A stretch of 7,222 nt of DNA from Synergistota bacterium (GTDB lineage Bacteria > Synergistota > GBS-1). The translations under genes were made by a program, and so were the position numbers. The stretch is from positions 1-7,222 of the forward strand of contig JANXBX010000021.1 of the NCBI GenBank assembly GCA_025060595.1, read 5' to 3'. Shown in pieces: positions 6,624 to 7,222 of this stretch (its first letter is position 1; every line of letters starts with the position of its first letter). The notes under the pieces were generated by a model. It was not told the origin of the DNA, made no database searches, and saw nothing but the letters and a program-made list of their open reading frames with translations.

Positions 6624-6947
6624 TTAAAATAGCTCTACCTTGGGTCCTTCCTTTGAAAAAGCAATATCTCTATTAAACACCTGGTTATGAATCTCCCTTT
6701 GGGCGTGCATAACATATTCTTGATATAACTCCTCAAGCATCTTATCCATACTTAACGCCTCTTTGCTTTCCCCACTTAAATAAGAGATCACCGAAGAGTT
6801 ATAACTTGCAAGCTTACGCAAACCGCTACAAACTTTCTCAATCTTCTGCCTAACTACATCCTGAAACTGAATTTCACCTAATAAAGCTGTTAAAGTAGAG
6901 CTTATATCCTCATGCTGAGACTTAATAGTATAAAGAATCTCCCTCAC
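6624..6947 (-). CDS. C-terminal part of a chemoreceptor-like protein (frame-disrupted), with QFQDVVRQ motif
   Basis: 107 residues counted from a GTG at 6947, but this GTG has no ribosome-binding site and the frame stays open upstream to 7037, encoding a helical stretch ([20 protein letters not shown]). It is therefore read best as the 3' part of the MCP gene entering from the right edge, separated by a one-base frame change. The piece is helical and contains GEIQFQDVVRQKIE (motif bases 6869-6846), a segment found at the tail of many MCP-like proteins. Asp and Gln four residues apart there recall the CheZ phosphatase pattern (QDFQDLTGQ). The last 40 or so residues are charged, without a recognised motif. 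The stop TAA lies 3 bases before parA. Confidence 0.6.
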   Translation of the reverse strand: MREILYTIKSQHEDISSTLTALLGEIQFQDVVRQKIEKVCSGLRKLASYNSSVISYLSGESKEALSMDKMLEELYQEYVMHAQREIHNQVFNRDIAFSKEGPKVELF

Positions 6948-6964
6948 TATTAAGCAAGTGGAAT

Positions 6965-7222
6965 CTAGATCCTCAGCAATTTTAGAAGCGGCAACCTTAA
7001 CTTTGTCAAACTTTGAAAAAGCTCCTCCCTTAAAATTTCACCTAAGATTCTATTCATGTCTATACTAATTCTTTCAGAGAAGCCCCTTACCTCTTTCATA
7101 AAGTTCTCAGAAAGAGCTTTGGTTCTTTCAGAAAGCTTTCTAATCTCATCTGCAACAACAGCAAATCCTTTGCCATGCTTGCCAGCACGAGCTGCCTCAA
7201 TAGCAGCATTCAAAGCAAGTAA
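6965..7222 (-). CDS. Methyl-accepting chemotaxis protein, signalling tip (partial, frameshifted)
   Basis: The frame is open at the right edge, so the sensor, membrane and HAMP parts, and the start, lie outside. The visible 85 codons begin [20 protein letters not shown] and continue [14 protein letters not shown], the almost invariant hairpin tip of bacterial MCPs that contacts CheA and CheW. After about 55 further residues the frame meets TAG at 6967-6965; the last ~15 residues ([16 protein letters not shown]) look unlike an MCP helix, whereas the frame one base back gives a heptad-like helix that leads directly into the 6624-6947 segment. The natural protein is probably a single receptor spanning 7222 to 6624 with its frame broken near 7016-7020. 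It could be a pseudogene, a slippage-controlled gene or a sequencing error. Confidence 0.75.
   Translation of the reverse strand, partial: LLALNAAIEAARAGKHGKGFAVVADEIRKLSERTKALSENFMKEVRGFSERISIDMNRILGEILREELFQSLTKLRLPLLKLLRI
7016..7020 (-). other. Probable frameshift site in the MCP gene (T5 run on the coding strand)
   Basis: On the coding strand the zero frame reads GAG CTT TTT CAA and soon stops at 6967-6965; one base back it reads TTT TCA AAG and stays open to 6624. Both frames are open only from 7037 to 6968, so the break lies there. One extra T in this run would restore a single continuous protein (REELFSKFDK). Confidence 0.65.

Noticed and set aside
6945-6947. GTG as an independent start of a 107-residue protein
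   Set aside because: There is no ribosome-binding site before it, and the frame is open and MCP-like for 90 bases upstream.
7016-7022. Programmed -1 ribosomal frameshift in the MCP gene
   Set aside because: A UUU codon could re-pair one base back, but the classic X-XXY-YYZ heptamer is absent and no clear stimulating hairpin follows; a mutation, slippage during replication or a read error is simpler.

Overview
The window comes from a bacterium. Bases 1-69, read on the minus strand, are the 5' end of a bacterial 16S rRNA gene with an intact '27F' universal primer site, and the promoters visible are of the sigma-70 type. The DNA is fairly AT-rich, arginine is often AGA/AGG, the proteins are rich in Lys, Glu and Ile, and the metabolic genes are ferredoxin-dependent. 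Together this suggests an anaerobic, possibly thermophilic bacterium; the phylum cannot be fixed from 69 bases of 16S.

Left block (1-1522, minus strand): a tight three-gene unit reads right to left as a Trm112-like zinc-ribbon protein (UPF0434 family), a YfcE-type metallophosphoesterase and a macro-domain (ADP-ribose-binding) protein. The genes overlap by 4 and 8 bases. About 45 bases beyond the macro gene lies a near-consensus rRNA promoter (TTGACA, 17 bases, TAGAAT) that drives the rRNA operon leaving the window on the left.

Middle block (1610-5791, plus strand): a control region with three copies of an ATAAAGT-type repeat precedes korA-korB, a two-subunit 2-oxoacid:ferredoxin oxidoreductase. 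Behind its own strong promoter (TTGACA, 17 bases, TAAAAT) follows ppcA, the short 'archaeal-type' phosphoenolpyruvate carboxylase. KorAB interconverts a 2-oxoacid (probably 2-oxoglutarate) with its acyl-CoA, CO2 and reduced ferredoxin; PpcA makes oxaloacetate from PEP and bicarbonate. As a set they would feed C4/C5 precursors (aspartate and glutamate families) through an incomplete, possibly reductive, TCA pathway.

Right block (5847-7222, minus strand): the 3' part of a chemoreceptor (MCP) gene enters from the right edge and is followed, after 3 bases, by a ParA/Soj-type ATPase gene. The MCP reading frame is broken by one base near a run of five T (coding strand) at 7016-7020. Downstream of the break the protein continues in another frame into a helical tail carrying a QFQDVVRQ motif that resembles the CheZ phosphatase active-site pattern (Asp and Gln four residues apart). 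The MCP tail plus ParA pair is the most unusual arrangement in the window and may concern positioning or adaptation of a receptor cluster; that is inference.
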